From: a virus
DNA: 64,000 nt
Reading direction: 5' to 3' (one strand)
IMG/VR virus record: IMGVR_UViG_3300023239_000006
Coordinates: 62,001-126,000 of that record
Shown: positions 34,486 to 43,570 of the stretch, piece by piece
Position numbering within the stretch: the stretch's first letter is position 1
Layout: every line of letters starts with the position of its first letter
Position numbers and translations under genes: made by a program
Notes under the pieces: generated by a model
Database searches by the model: none
The model's input: only the letters and a program-made list of their open reading frames with translations
Told to the model about the DNA's origin: nothing

Positions 34486-36792
34486 ATGTCGTATATAATT
34501 AATAAATTTAGTGGACCGCAGTTAGTTGTCCTTGAAGACGGGACAATTAATACGTCTACTAGCATTGGGTTGGTTGGCAGAAATTATGTTGGCTATGGAG
34601 AAACTCAGAATGAAAATTTTGTATTCTTATTAGAAAACTTTTCTAATGATTCGGCGCCATCGAGGCCGATCCAAGGGCAAACGTGGTTTAACTCTACCAA
34701 CAGTTTACTATACGTGTATAACGGAACTGCATGGGCTGTAGTCGGCGCAGCAATATTATCAGCTACTGCGCCAGAACAGCCAGCTAACGGTGCATTGTGG
34801 TTAGACAGCGATATCAATACATTAAACATCTGGAATGGTACTGCATGGGAATTTATCGGACCCGAAGTTGCTGAAGGATTTGACACTACTCGAGCAAAGT
34901 CTACTACTGTATTAGGTATTGATGGTAATCGGCATCCCGTCATACTATTGACTATTGACGGCACAGTAACAGCTATCTGTTCTACAAGTGCATTTACAAT
35001 TTCACTATCTGAAACAATTGAAGGATTTTTAGATGTAGTAGCAGGCATTACAATGTCAACACTTCGAACATTTAAAGGCGATATTATAGGCAATGCTTCT
35101 AGTGCAAGTCAATTAGAAGAATTAAGAACAATTAACGGTATAGGATTCAACGGCACATCTGACATTATAGTGCAGGCCAGTACCTCTAATAATTTAATTA
35201 GAGGTGATTATTTAACTGGTTCTAATTTTAACGGATCTATGCCGATTACATGGAGCGTTGATGCAAGCTCTGCAAATGTTATTGGAAAAGTTGTAGCAAG
35301 AAATAGCCAAGGCGGATTTGCTGCTGGGACTATCACTGCTGACCTAGTTGGCAACGTTGTGGGTAATGTGACTGCAACTACTGGAACTAGCGTATTTGAT
35401 ATAATACAAGCTACTCAAATTATTGGACCGGTATTAAGAGGAAATTCGTCTTCAGCAACAAGGTTACAGACAGGCAGGAATATTAACGGAACTTATTTTG
35501 ACGGATCTTCAGATGTTACAGTTACCGCTGCCGCAGGCACATTGACCGGCACAACATTAAATGGTGCAGTAACTACATCAAGTCTTACTAGTGTTGGAAT
35601 TTTAACATCTCTTAAAACCGCAGCAACCGGAGTTGAAGTTGATAGTAGTATTAAAATGTTTACCGACACAGGCGGAATTCCTACGATTAGAGGATTGGCA
35701 AGTAATAAACAAATTAAATTTGACATAGTAGATACCCGTCAAGGAAATATCACAGACATTAGGTTTATTCCATCTGCTGATTCTCTAGCGTTAGGCGGCC
35801 AAGATAGTCCGGCTCTTATACCTACTACTGGAACTATTACTAATTTAGGACACCCTACTGCTGTTTGGAATCAAGTGTATGCTAGCAACCTAGTTGGAAA
35901 TGCAGATACTGCAACCTTAGCAGCTACTGCAACAAACATAGCAGCCGGCGCAGCAGGATCTATCCCTTACCAGACAGCAGCTAGCACAACAAATTTATTG
36001 CCTGTCGGGATAGCTGGAACAGTGTTAACTGCCGGTGCAGCAGGTACATTATCTTGGCTAGCAATTGGTCAAGAGGCTCTATCAAGTGGAACACATTTAA
36101 GTTTTATTAACACAGTGAGCGGTTCGCCAGTATTGTCCTACAGTCTATCAACTCCGACAACGCTGTCAATTGATGCAACATCGTCTAATACTGCCGGTAC
36201 AGTAGTTGCTAGAGATAGCAGTGGTAATTTTAGTGCAGGTACTATAACTGCTACAGTGTCTGGTAATGTTACTGGTAACGTAACTGGAAATTCAACTACT
36301 GCAACTCAACTGCAAACAGCAAGAACAATCAACGGTACGCTGTTTAACGGTACATCGAATATTACTATCTCGGCTCCAGACACTACAAAAGTTCCGTTAG
36401 CAGGCGGCGCAATGACTGGGTATTTAACTTTGGTTGGAACTCCAGTAGCCACTAACCATGCTGCTACAAAAGCATATGTTGACAGCAGGATACCACAGTA
36501 TCAAATTATTTCAGGTTCCTCTTTTAGTACCTCAGGGTTTACTAATCAAGTTGGATCGTTCAATGATGGTGCTAACTACTTTGATTTATATCCACCGAGT
36601 GGAAAAACAATGGCTAATCTAGTGGCATTTATACCATCAATCCGCATGATTCACTTTGCAGGCGGCGTGAACGGAGACGACAGTTTACGATGCACATACT
36701 CATACCTTAGCGATAGAGTTCGAGTTTATGTACAAAATACAGAACAGCGATCTACACCAGCAGCAAACTACCTAGTAATTTGGAGTCAATAA
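34486..36792 (+). CDS. Fibre-like protein, third paralogue
   Basis: 768 residues. It shares the N-terminal module (GRNYVGYGETQNENFVFLLENF, PIQGQTWFNSTN). Many short hexapeptide-like repeats (GNVVGNVTATTGT, GNVTGNVTGNSTTATQL) form the shaft. A PLAGGAMTGYLTLVG-type fibre motif with ATKAYVDSR lies near 660 and a distinct beta-rich tip covers the last 100 residues. It starts after a CCAGGAGC ribosome-binding site and is followed one base later by a likely fibre-assembly protein, a pairing common for receptor-binding fibres and their chaperones. Confidence 0.7.
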   Translation: MSYIINKFSGPQLVVLEDGTINTSTSIGLVGRNYVGYGETQNENFVFLLENFSNDSAPSRPIQGQTWFNSTNSLLYVYNGTAWAVVGAAILSATAPEQPANGALWLDSDINTLNIWNGTAWEFIGPEVAEGFDTTRAKSTTVLGIDGNRHPVILLTIDGTVTAICSTSAFTISLSETIEGFLDVVAGITMSTLRTFKGDIIGNASSASQLEELRTINGIGFNGTSDIIVQASTSNNLIRGDYLTGSNFNGSMPITWSVDASSANVIGKVVARNSQGGFAAGTITADLVGNVVGNVTATTGTSVFDIIQATQIIGPVLRGNSSSATRLQTGRNINGTYFDGSSDVTVTAAAGTLTGTTLNGAVTTSSLTSVGILTSLKTAATGVEVDSSIKMFTDTGGIPTIRGLASNKQIKFDIVDTRQGNITDIRFIPSADSLALGGQDSPALIPTTGTITNLGHPTAVWNQVYASNLVGNADTATLAATATNIAAGAAGSIPYQTAASTTNLLPVGIAGTVLTAGAAGTLSWLAIGQEALSSGTHLSFINTVSGSPVLSYSLSTPTTLSIDATSSNTAGTVVARDSSGNFSAGTITATVSGNVTGNVTGNSTTATQLQTARTINGTLFNGTSNITISAPDTTKVPLAGGAMTGYLTLVGTPVATNHAATKAYVDSRIPQYQIISGSSFSTSGFTNQVGSFNDGANYFDLYPPSGKTMANLVAFIPSIRMIHFAGGVNGDDSLRCTYSYLSDRVRVYVQNTEQRSTPAANYLVIWSQ

Positions 36793-36793
36793 T

Positions 36794-37150
36794 ATGTATT
36801 ATGTATGTATAGAGAACGCAGCAGTAACAAGTATTATGTCCTACGAGCCAGCAGTACCGAGCACAGTCAGTATTACCTTAATTACTGACGAGCAGTATGC
36901 TCAAATAATGGCACAAACACACTATTTTAATGTTGAGTCGGCTAATGTATTATCTGTTTCTGCAGAAGTAATTACGCAAAAAGAAATAGAGATTACAAAC
37001 GGCCAAGAAAGAGAATTTCTTAACAGCACAGACTGGAAAGTGTTGCGCCATATTAGACAAAAAGCACTAGGTATTACAACTAGTTTAACAGAAGAACAAT
37101 ACTTAACACTAGAGTCACAACGAGAAACAGCAGCCAGCAGAATCGTTTAA
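36794..37150 (+). CDS. Fibre assembly chaperone-like protein
   Basis: 118 residues. The C-terminal half has the pattern EFLNSTDWKVLRHIRQKALG, SLTEEQYLTLESQRETA, which recurs in phage tail fibre assembly (Tfa-like, DUF4376-like) proteins. It directly follows a fibre gene, whose folding or attachment it probably assists. The N-terminal 60 residues are small and beta-rich. Function by pattern and position. Confidence 0.6.
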   Translation: MYYVCIENAAVTSIMSYEPAVPSTVSITLITDEQYAQIMAQTHYFNVESANVLSVSAEVITQKEIEITNGQEREFLNSTDWKVLRHIRQKALGITTSLTEEQYLTLESQRETAASRIV

Positions 37151-37159
37151 TTGGCTTCG

Positions 37160-37167
37160 AATAAATA
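37160..37167 (+). promoter_or_regulatory. T4-type late promoter
   Basis: AATAAATA in the 43-nt gap before the fourth fibre gene, predicted start near 37174. Confidence 0.65.
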
Positions 37168-37193
37168 CAACTACACTTTGGGACTATTGAATC

Positions 37194-38966
37194 ATGGCAT
37201 ATCAAGTAAATAATTTTAACGGAACGTTTTTAACATCTGTAGCAGACGGAACCATCGATTCCACTACAGATTTACGTTTCGTTGGTAAGAACTACGCAGG
37301 TTACGGCGAAGTGCAAAATGAAAACTATCTACATTTAATGGAGCATTTTGCTAATACTACTCAACCTCCTAAAGCAGTTACCGGTCAAATTTGGTACGAT
37401 AGTGCAAACAAAAAATTAAAGTTTTATAATGAGACAGATGCAAAGTGGAAAGTTGCCGGCGGCGCCGAAGTAGCAGCTACTGCACCTAGCGGATTAGCAA
37501 TAGGTGAATTTTGGTGGGATAGCTCTGCTAAACAGTTGTATGCATATACCGGAACCGACTTTATACTAGTTGGTCCAGCAGCTAGTCCAGATTTAGGTAC
37601 AAGTTCAGTAATTGCCCAAGTAGTTAAAGATACGTTAAACTCTAGTCATACTATTCTTAAATTTATCGCCGGCGGCACGACAACCAAAACTATAGCAATT
37701 GTAAGCCAAGACGAATTTACGCTTAACAGCGGAGTGAATCCTATTACTGGATTTACTTTAATCAAGAAAGGTATTACATTAATTAATACAAATAGCTCCG
37801 GAGTAGGGTCAAGCGATGAATTAGTATGGGGAACAGCATCTAACTCTTTAAGATTAGGGGGAGTGTTGGCAACCCAGTTCTTACAACGCGGCGAAAATTC
37901 GTTTACGTCTGGAGTTAATTTTGCAACTGACGCTGGAATAACTATCGGTGTAGATAGCGACATACGCCTTTGGATTGATCCAAACGCAGGTGCTCTTATT
38001 GAAAATCAAATTGGCGAAACAATTACTGTACGGATCACGAACCCAATCGGGTCAATTGCTAAAGATGTTGCAGTGTTTAGCGACACTGGTATAACGCCGT
38101 CACAGACTAGCACATACGATCTAGGAACTACTAGTTCAATATGGCGTAACATATATGCAACTACAGTAGCAGCTAACTTAGTTGGTAACATTACTGGAAA
38201 TTCCACTGGAAATCATATTGGCAATCTAATAGCAACTGATTCTACAGTGATGATTAATGGTAGCTCAAAAGAAATTGGCTATGCTGGTGCAATACTCAGA
38301 GGAACATTATTTGGAAACGTGCAAGGAAACTTAACTGGTAACTCAGACAATGCTAGCAAGTTAGGAGAGAACAGCCCATCAGTAACATTGCCTAGTACCG
38401 CTGATAAAAGTTCAATTCCTGTTAGAAGTACAGACGGTGATATCACAGCTAGAAAATTTATAGGAACATCAAACAGTGCTGACCAACTATTAGTTGGAGC
38501 AATATATCGATCTTCTTCTACATCAGCTGATATCAATACTATTGCAGTTAGAGATAGTGCAGGTGATATTTATGGATCGATATTTCAAGGAACAGCAGCA
38601 GCAGCTAGGTACGCTGACTTGGCAGAAAAATATTTACCAGATGCAGAATATGCTCCTGGCACTGTTATGTGCATTGGCGGTAACGCAGAAGTTACTGCTA
38701 GCATGTTAGGTAACCGTGCTATTGGAGTAATTAGTACCAATCCTGCCTATATGATGAACAAAGATCTAGAAGGCGGTGTGTATGTTGCACTTAAAGGGCG
38801 TGTTCCTTGTAAAGTAGTTGGTTGTATTAAGAAAGGTGACGAGCTAGTAGCATCAAATGATGGATGTGCTATAATAGCAGCGCCACATGCAAGCGGAGTA
38901 TTTGCTGTTGCACTAGAAAGCAGTGATGACGAAGGTGCAAAAGTAATCGAAGTATTGGTACTATAA
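37194..38966 (+). CDS. Fibre-like protein, fourth paralogue, with maturation-type C-terminal domain
   Basis: 590 residues with the shared N-terminal module (GKNYAGYGEVQNENYLHLMEHFA, AVTGQIWYDS). The C-terminal about 115 residues differ: ADLAEKYLPDAEYAPGTVM, RAIGVISTNPAYMMN and VALKGRVPCKVVGCIKKGDE. These resemble Peptidase_G2-like domains, which act as removable folding chaperones on some phage fibres and spikes, and which are frequent in marine phages. Whether it cleaves itself cannot be seen here. Preceded by its own late promoter. Confidence 0.65.
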   Translation: MAYQVNNFNGTFLTSVADGTIDSTTDLRFVGKNYAGYGEVQNENYLHLMEHFANTTQPPKAVTGQIWYDSANKKLKFYNETDAKWKVAGGAEVAATAPSGLAIGEFWWDSSAKQLYAYTGTDFILVGPAASPDLGTSSVIAQVVKDTLNSSHTILKFIAGGTTTKTIAIVSQDEFTLNSGVNPITGFTLIKKGITLINTNSSGVGSSDELVWGTASNSLRLGGVLATQFLQRGENSFTSGVNFATDAGITIGVDSDIRLWIDPNAGALIENQIGETITVRITNPIGSIAKDVAVFSDTGITPSQTSTYDLGTTSSIWRNIYATTVAANLVGNITGNSTGNHIGNLIATDSTVMINGSSKEIGYAGAILRGTLFGNVQGNLTGNSDNASKLGENSPSVTLPSTADKSSIPVRSTDGDITARKFIGTSNSADQLLVGAIYRSSSTSADINTIAVRDSAGDIYGSIFQGTAAAARYADLAEKYLPDAEYAPGTVMCIGGNAEVTASMLGNRAIGVISTNPAYMMNKDLEGGVYVALKGRVPCKVVGCIKKGDELVASNDGCAIIAAPHASGVFAVALESSDDEGAKVIEVLVL

Positions 38967-38967
38967 T

Positions 38968-39864
38968 ATGGCAAAGTTAGATTCACAGACTCCTGCAAGA
39001 ATTTCAAATCTTGACTATAATGCAATCCGCAACAAAGCGGTTACATTATTAGGTCCTGGTCTTGGTAGTAGAGGCTACGGACAAGCAACAAGTAGCTCAG
39101 CTGTGACGTCTGGGAATACTATCCTTAAATCTCATTGGGATTTACTTAGATACGATTTAATAAATGTAAAGACACACCAGGACGGAATTGAACCTCCTAT
39201 TGTTACTTTACAACCAGGTGATGTCATTCGATACGGTGCTAGCAACCCAAACACTAACTATGAAACAATTGCTGCTCAAGCAGATCTAGCAAGATTTAAT
39301 ATCGGAGCTAACCAATTAATTATTTCATCAAAAGCTAATACCTCCTACAGTAGCAGTTGGAGTACGCAAGCATCATGCACCTTAACAATTGTATTTGGCA
39401 CAGCAAACGAAGCTAGATATTTTTTTAACAGCGGTGGCAAAATTCAATTTTTTAGCAGCCGATCTGCAGGATCAAGTACGCCACAAAACAATGCTTGGAC
39501 AGAATTATTAGCAGCAGTTGGCACACAAGCGTTCGGTGGCGCCACTCCTAGTCTTGCTAATTTTTATACACTAACATCAAGCTACCAACCATTTTATCAA
39601 CTTGCTCAAAGTACTCCTTATTCTAATAATTTTTGTCAATTAGCTGCATTATGCAATGTTGCTAATAACTCAACTGGAACAGCTACATCGGTTACTTTTA
39701 AAATAACTTGGCAAGATAACTACGCTAATACAGCAGATCTAGTTAATGGAACACTATCAATTGCAATTAGTGAATTAAAAGCTACCGGAACACTAATACC
39801 TAGTGGTTCACCGTTTACAATAACTAGTCCTAGCTATTCACTATCTAGCATTACCGCAAGTTAA
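38968..39864 (+). CDS. Virion structural protein, tandem paralogue A
   Basis: 298 residues. Its N-terminus (YNAIRNKAVTLLGPG, SRGYGQ) and the phrases ARYFFNSGGKIQF and VTFKITWQDNYANTA recur in the next gene, so the two are tandem duplicates. Composition is Ser/Thr/Asn-rich and beta-like, with no enzyme motif. Location right after the fibres suggests a tail-tip or fibre-associated virion component. Unknown function otherwise. Confidence 0.55.
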   Translation: MAKLDSQTPARISNLDYNAIRNKAVTLLGPGLGSRGYGQATSSSAVTSGNTILKSHWDLLRYDLINVKTHQDGIEPPIVTLQPGDVIRYGASNPNTNYETIAAQADLARFNIGANQLIISSKANTSYSSSWSTQASCTLTIVFGTANEARYFFNSGGKIQFFSSRSAGSSTPQNNAWTELLAAVGTQAFGGATPSLANFYTLTSSYQPFYQLAQSTPYSNNFCQLAALCNVANNSTGTATSVTFKITWQDNYANTADLVNGTLSIAISELKATGTLIPSGSPFTITSPSYSLSSITAS

Positions 39865-39868
39865 CATT

Positions 39869-39876
39869 GTTAAATA
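39869..39876 (+). promoter_or_regulatory. Late-promoter-like element
   Basis: GTTAAATA, a six-of-eight match to the late element, 21 nt before the ATG at 39897, in the gap between the two tandem paralogues. Confidence 0.35.
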
Positions 39877-39896
39877 GAGTAGAGGAAAGTTAATAC

Positions 39897-40853
39897 ATGG
39901 CTGTAAATGATAAAATTAAATTCGCAGATTATAACGATATTAGAAACAAAGTTATCGAGATATTAGGCACAGGATCTGGTAATTCAGGCTACGGACAACT
40001 GATTAAAAGTTCTGCACTTTCACAATCAACTAAAGTAGGAGTAAATGATTGGACGAATTTGTTTTTCGATATATACAATGCCTATTATCATCAAACAGGT
40101 AGCGCACCGTCTTTAGGATCAATTGCAGAAAACGAAATAGTTCGATACAACGCAGCCAAGCCAAATTTTCAATACGATACAATTGCTAATACAATCGTTG
40201 CTAACAAATTTAATATTGCAGCAGGTCAAAGTGCAACACGATCTAAAGGCAGTACGAGCACCGCATGGCCTGGACCGTACGGAAACAGCTGGAATACATT
40301 AGCGCAGGCTGTTGTTACTGTAACATTTACTTCGCCGGCACAAGCTAGGTATTTTTTCAATTCAGGCGGCCAGATAAGATTTAATTCAACTAGGACAGGT
40401 GGAACGTCATCTGGACAAAATACAGGCTGGACAAATTTGTTAAACACAGTTAGTTCTATCAACGGTGGTGCAGGTCCTATATTTGGCGGGAATGCCCCTG
40501 GAACTGGTACAGAACCAAACAATGGAACTAACTTTTACCGATTATCTAATACTTACGCAGCATGGTATGCAGCTTCTGCTTCTAGTCCATACGGCGCAAA
40601 CACTTTTAGAATATTTGCCAGAAGTCCAAGTGTTGCCGATAATAGCAACGGCACCGCTTCTCAAATTGAACTTTTAGTCTATTGGCAGGATAACTATGTT
40701 GATCCTGGCGCACCTGCACCCGGCGATAGCGTAGACGGAACATTAACCCTTGCAGTTTCTACATTGTATGCTACAGGAACACTTGTTCCAACAAGCGCTG
40801 GTAGTTTTGTAGTAGAAGATCCTACTGTAACATTGGGTGCAATTAGCGCTTAA
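39897..40853 (+). CDS. Virion structural protein, tandem paralogue B
   Basis: 318 residues, duplicate of the preceding gene product: YNDIRNKVIEILGTG, ARYFFNSGGQIRF and VYWQDNYVDPG align in order. It carries an extra Gly/Ala/Pro-rich segment near 200 and another at about 265. AGAGGAAAG upstream is a good ribosome-binding site. Function unknown; the pair may form a hetero-oligomer or be variants under host-range selection. Confidence 0.55.
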   Translation: MAVNDKIKFADYNDIRNKVIEILGTGSGNSGYGQLIKSSALSQSTKVGVNDWTNLFFDIYNAYYHQTGSAPSLGSIAENEIVRYNAAKPNFQYDTIANTIVANKFNIAAGQSATRSKGSTSTAWPGPYGNSWNTLAQAVVTVTFTSPAQARYFFNSGGQIRFNSTRTGGTSSGQNTGWTNLLNTVSSINGGAGPIFGGNAPGTGTEPNNGTNFYRLSNTYAAWYAASASSPYGANTFRIFARSPSVADNSNGTASQIELLVYWQDNYVDPGAPAPGDSVDGTLTLAVSTLYATGTLVPTSAGSFVVEDPTVTLGAISA

Positions 40854-40878
40854 AATATTTCTCTCTAGCAGCATCGCA

Positions 40879-40886
40879 AATAAATA
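40879..40886 (+). promoter_or_regulatory. T4-type late promoter for the glycan operon
   Basis: AATAAATA, predicted start near 40893, 27 nt before the first gene of the 40913-51419 block. A strong TTAGGAGAAA ribosome-binding site follows. No other convincing promoter is seen until 51419. Confidence 0.65.
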
Positions 40887-40912
40887 AACTGCTATGTTAA
40901 TTAGGAGAAACA

Positions 40913-41263
40913 ATGGACGATCAACTCAAACAAGCTCTGGACTTTGCCAATTATCGCCAGACATTTTCAATCCAACGACAAACACTTAAAGAAAAAATTG
41001 AAGCCAAACTAACTTACGGCGTTAGCGGAGGCATCTTTAAAATTGATAAATCTTTAATTGCCTATGTGCAAATGTTAGTAGATAGAGGGCGCACTGGAGG
41101 CGTGCCGTTAATTGATTCAAACGATAATCCTATTCTTATTACTAATCTCGAAGATTTCCGCGATAAAATCTTAGACAGATACTATACTACTACTTTTGAG
41201 TACTACGATCAATACCAAGAGTTAAAAAAAAGTAGATCAGTAGAAAAATTGTTAGATCTATGA
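40913..41263 (+). CDS. Conserved small phage protein, first of the glycan operon
   Basis: 116 residues, function unknown. It looks helical: a basic RQTLKEKIEAKL segment, a hydrophobic centre (LIAYVQMLVDRG), PLIDSNDNPILITNL and a Tyr-rich FEYYDQYQELKK end. Similar small proteins occur in marine T4-like phages. It overlaps the next gene by four bases (ATGA), so it belongs to the operon. Confidence 0.55.
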   Translation: MDDQLKQALDFANYRQTFSIQRQTLKEKIEAKLTYGVSGGIFKIDKSLIAYVQMLVDRGRTGGVPLIDSNDNPILITNLEDFRDKILDRYYTTTFEYYDQYQELKKSRSVEKLLDL

Positions 41264-42123
41264 AATGCGGCGCACTAATATTTGCACATAATAACAGAGA
41301 GGTTGATTACGCTTTACTGTCTATAATATCTGCAGGGCTAGTTAAAAAGAATTTACAAGTCCCAGTATCTCTAGTTAGTGATGAATCTACTATTGAGTGG
41401 ATGAAAACTTCTAACATTTATAGTAGAGCTGTAGAAGTATTTGATCAAATTATCCAAGTAGAAAAACCTGTTACTAATAACTATCGCAATCTACATGATG
41501 GTACAAGTAAGAAAATCGTGCCTTTTGTAAATTCTAATCGTGCCAGCGCCTACGACCTAACACCGTATGATAGGACATTACTGCTTGATAGTGATTTTTT
41601 AATATTTTCAGATAGATTAAATGAATATTGGGAAGTAGATGAAGATGTCCTAATAGCAGAATCAATGTTAGATTTTTACAGCCAATCACGCATGGGTTAT
41701 CATGACAAGTATATTTCTGATACTGGAGTACACATGTTTTGGGCTACCACTGTGATGTTTACTAAAAATAAAAACGGAAAAAGATTTTTTGACCTAGTAA
41801 ATTTCGTTAGAGAAAACTATCAATACTACGGAGATCTGTTTAGATTTGATACAAAACAATATCGAAATGATATTGCATTTAGTGTTGCTAATCACATACT
41901 TTTTGGGTTTAAAACTGATAAACGCATTAGCCTGCCAAAGTTATTAACTGCTATTGACAAAGACATATTACACAGCGTAGACGACTCTGGAAAATTAATT
42001 TTTCTAATCAATGCAAATTTAAACGATAAATTTTGCGCAGCAGCAATTAAAGATATCGATGTGCATGTTATGAACAAAGAAAGCATTGTGAGAAATGCAA
42101 AATCTCTATTGAGGTTAATATGA
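41260..42123 (+). CDS. GT-A-like glycosyltransferase
   Basis: 287 residues. The N-terminus has a Rossmann-like start (KCGALIFAHNN). A D-x-D metal motif in YDRTLLLDSDFLIF lies near 110, the hallmark of nucleotide-sugar transferases of the GT-A type, and the polypeptide shows the same general layout as the next gene. Probable activity: transfer of a sugar from a nucleotide sugar to an unknown acceptor. Donor and acceptor cannot be inferred. Confidence 0.55.
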   Translation: MKCGALIFAHNNREVDYALLSIISAGLVKKNLQVPVSLVSDESTIEWMKTSNIYSRAVEVFDQIIQVEKPVTNNYRNLHDGTSKKIVPFVNSNRASAYDLTPYDRTLLLDSDFLIFSDRLNEYWEVDEDVLIAESMLDFYSQSRMGYHDKYISDTGVHMFWATTVMFTKNKNGKRFFDLVNFVRENYQYYGDLFRFDTKQYRNDIAFSVANHILFGFKTDKRISLPKLLTAIDKDILHSVDDSGKLIFLINANLNDKFCAAAIKDIDVHVMNKESIVRNAKSLLRLI

Positions 42124-42959
42124 ACTTTGGATATCTAATATTTGTAGCCAAGCACGAAACAGTTGACTATGCTAAACTAGCGTATGCATTAGCATTAAGT
42201 ATTAAGAATACACAAAAAGAAGGGTACGATAAGGTTGCAATAGTAATTGACAATCCTGCCGACTTAGATAGATTTGAATCTAAATGGGTATTTGATCACA
42301 TTATTCCGTGGGATCAAGAAACTTTTTGGAACGGTCGTAGTTGGATGGATAAGCTAACCCCGTTTGAGTACACTGTCTGTTTAGATGTTGATATGTTGTT
42401 TCTAAAAGATTATAGTCACTGGATTGATTATTTCATTGAAAATAATAAGTTATATATTCCAAATAAAAGCTACACATATCGAGGTGAGATAGTAACTAGC
42501 GACGACTATCGTAAAACTTTTACCAAAAATAATCTGCCAAATTTATATTCATTCTTTACATTCTTTAAGAAAGATAGTACACTAGTTAATGAGTTCTTTA
42601 CTCTTGGACGTTATATTATTAAAAATCCCAAGGAGTTTTCTAACTTGTTTCTTACTGCACTTAAACCAAAAGTAGTAGGGACAGATGAAGCGTTTGCCCT
42701 TAGTGCAAAGATTTTAGGAATAGAAGATATAATTGCCTATGATTTAGAATTTCCTAGGGTAGTGCATCTAAAACCGCTAGTACAGAATTGGCCATGGCCT
42801 GCCGACAGGTGTTCTGATCATGTTGGATTTTATTTTAATAAACAGGGAAAATTAAAAATAGGAAATTATCAGCAGAATGATATTGTACACTATGTTGAAA
42901 AAGATTTAATTACAACCGAAATGATAAACATCTTAGAGGAACTAGCATGGAAGAAATGA
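42120..42959 (+). CDS. GT-A-like glycosyltransferase, paralogue
   Basis: 279 residues. It begins NFGYLIFVAKHE, has a D-V-D motif in YTVCLDVDMLFLKD near residue 105 and ends with a conserved FPRVVHLKPLVQNWPW segment. Layout is the same as the preceding transferase, from which it probably arose by duplication. It overlaps neighbours at both ends. Sugar specificity unknown. Confidence 0.55.
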   Translation: MNFGYLIFVAKHETVDYAKLAYALALSIKNTQKEGYDKVAIVIDNPADLDRFESKWVFDHIIPWDQETFWNGRSWMDKLTPFEYTVCLDVDMLFLKDYSHWIDYFIENNKLYIPNKSYTYRGEIVTSDDYRKTFTKNNLPNLYSFFTFFKKDSTLVNEFFTLGRYIIKNPKEFSNLFLTALKPKVVGTDEAFALSAKILGIEDIIAYDLEFPRVVHLKPLVQNWPWPADRCSDHVGFYFNKQGKLKIGNYQQNDIVHYVEKDLITTEMINILEELAWKK

Positions 42960-43570
42960 GTGACTTAGAAACATTGATGGCAAATATAGAAATGCCTGAA
43001 ATTAAGTACGTTGCAGTATTTGATCCTGATACTGGGGAAGTAACCAGTGTCGGACCGTCTTATGCGTTTCCTGAAGAAAAGTTTACCTTAGATCTCGATG
43101 ACGAAACTGCACTTTCTATAATAGAAGGCAGAACAAAGATACATGCGTGTTTTGTTGACCCTACATCAAATACTCTAGAGCTAACTGGACGCAGGACAGA
43201 GCTTAAAATGGACGATGTGCTGCATAGAATAGTTGATAGTCGATGGAGCAATATAGAAAAACCAGACCTTCACATTACATACGATAATAACACTATAGTT
43301 TTTCAACTAACGGAAGAATTATATGGAACTTATATTTTAGATAAGAAGTTCCAACCGGTAAAGAAAAGAGAAGTTAGATGGGATAGGGACATGCAGCTTC
43401 ATTTTTTTATAACAGAATACAATGATCCTAATATACTTTATCAGTCTGTTGTTGTAACACTTGCTGATATTATAGCAAAATCTCACACAGTTGATGTAAC
43501 AAATTTACCAGTAAAGTTTAGTATATATACTAGGCGTGTTTTTAAAAATTACGTGATTGAAAAATTATGA
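42947..43570 (+). CDS. Uncharacterised phage protein within the glycan operon
   Basis: 207 residues with no recognised motif. It begins after TTAGAGGA at a good distance; a second in-frame ATG at 42956 overlaps the previous stop. The protein has FDPDTGEVTSVGPSYAFPE near the start and a beta-rich C-terminal half. It might recognise an acceptor or be a structural protein; placement among transferases is the only clue. Confidence 0.5.
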   Translation: MEEMSDLETLMANIEMPEIKYVAVFDPDTGEVTSVGPSYAFPEEKFTLDLDDETALSIIEGRTKIHACFVDPTSNTLELTGRRTELKMDDVLHRIVDSRWSNIEKPDLHITYDNNTIVFQLTEELYGTYILDKKFQPVKKREVRWDRDMQLHFFITEYNDPNILYQSVVVTLADIIAKSHTVDVTNLPVKFSIYTRRVFKNYVIEKL

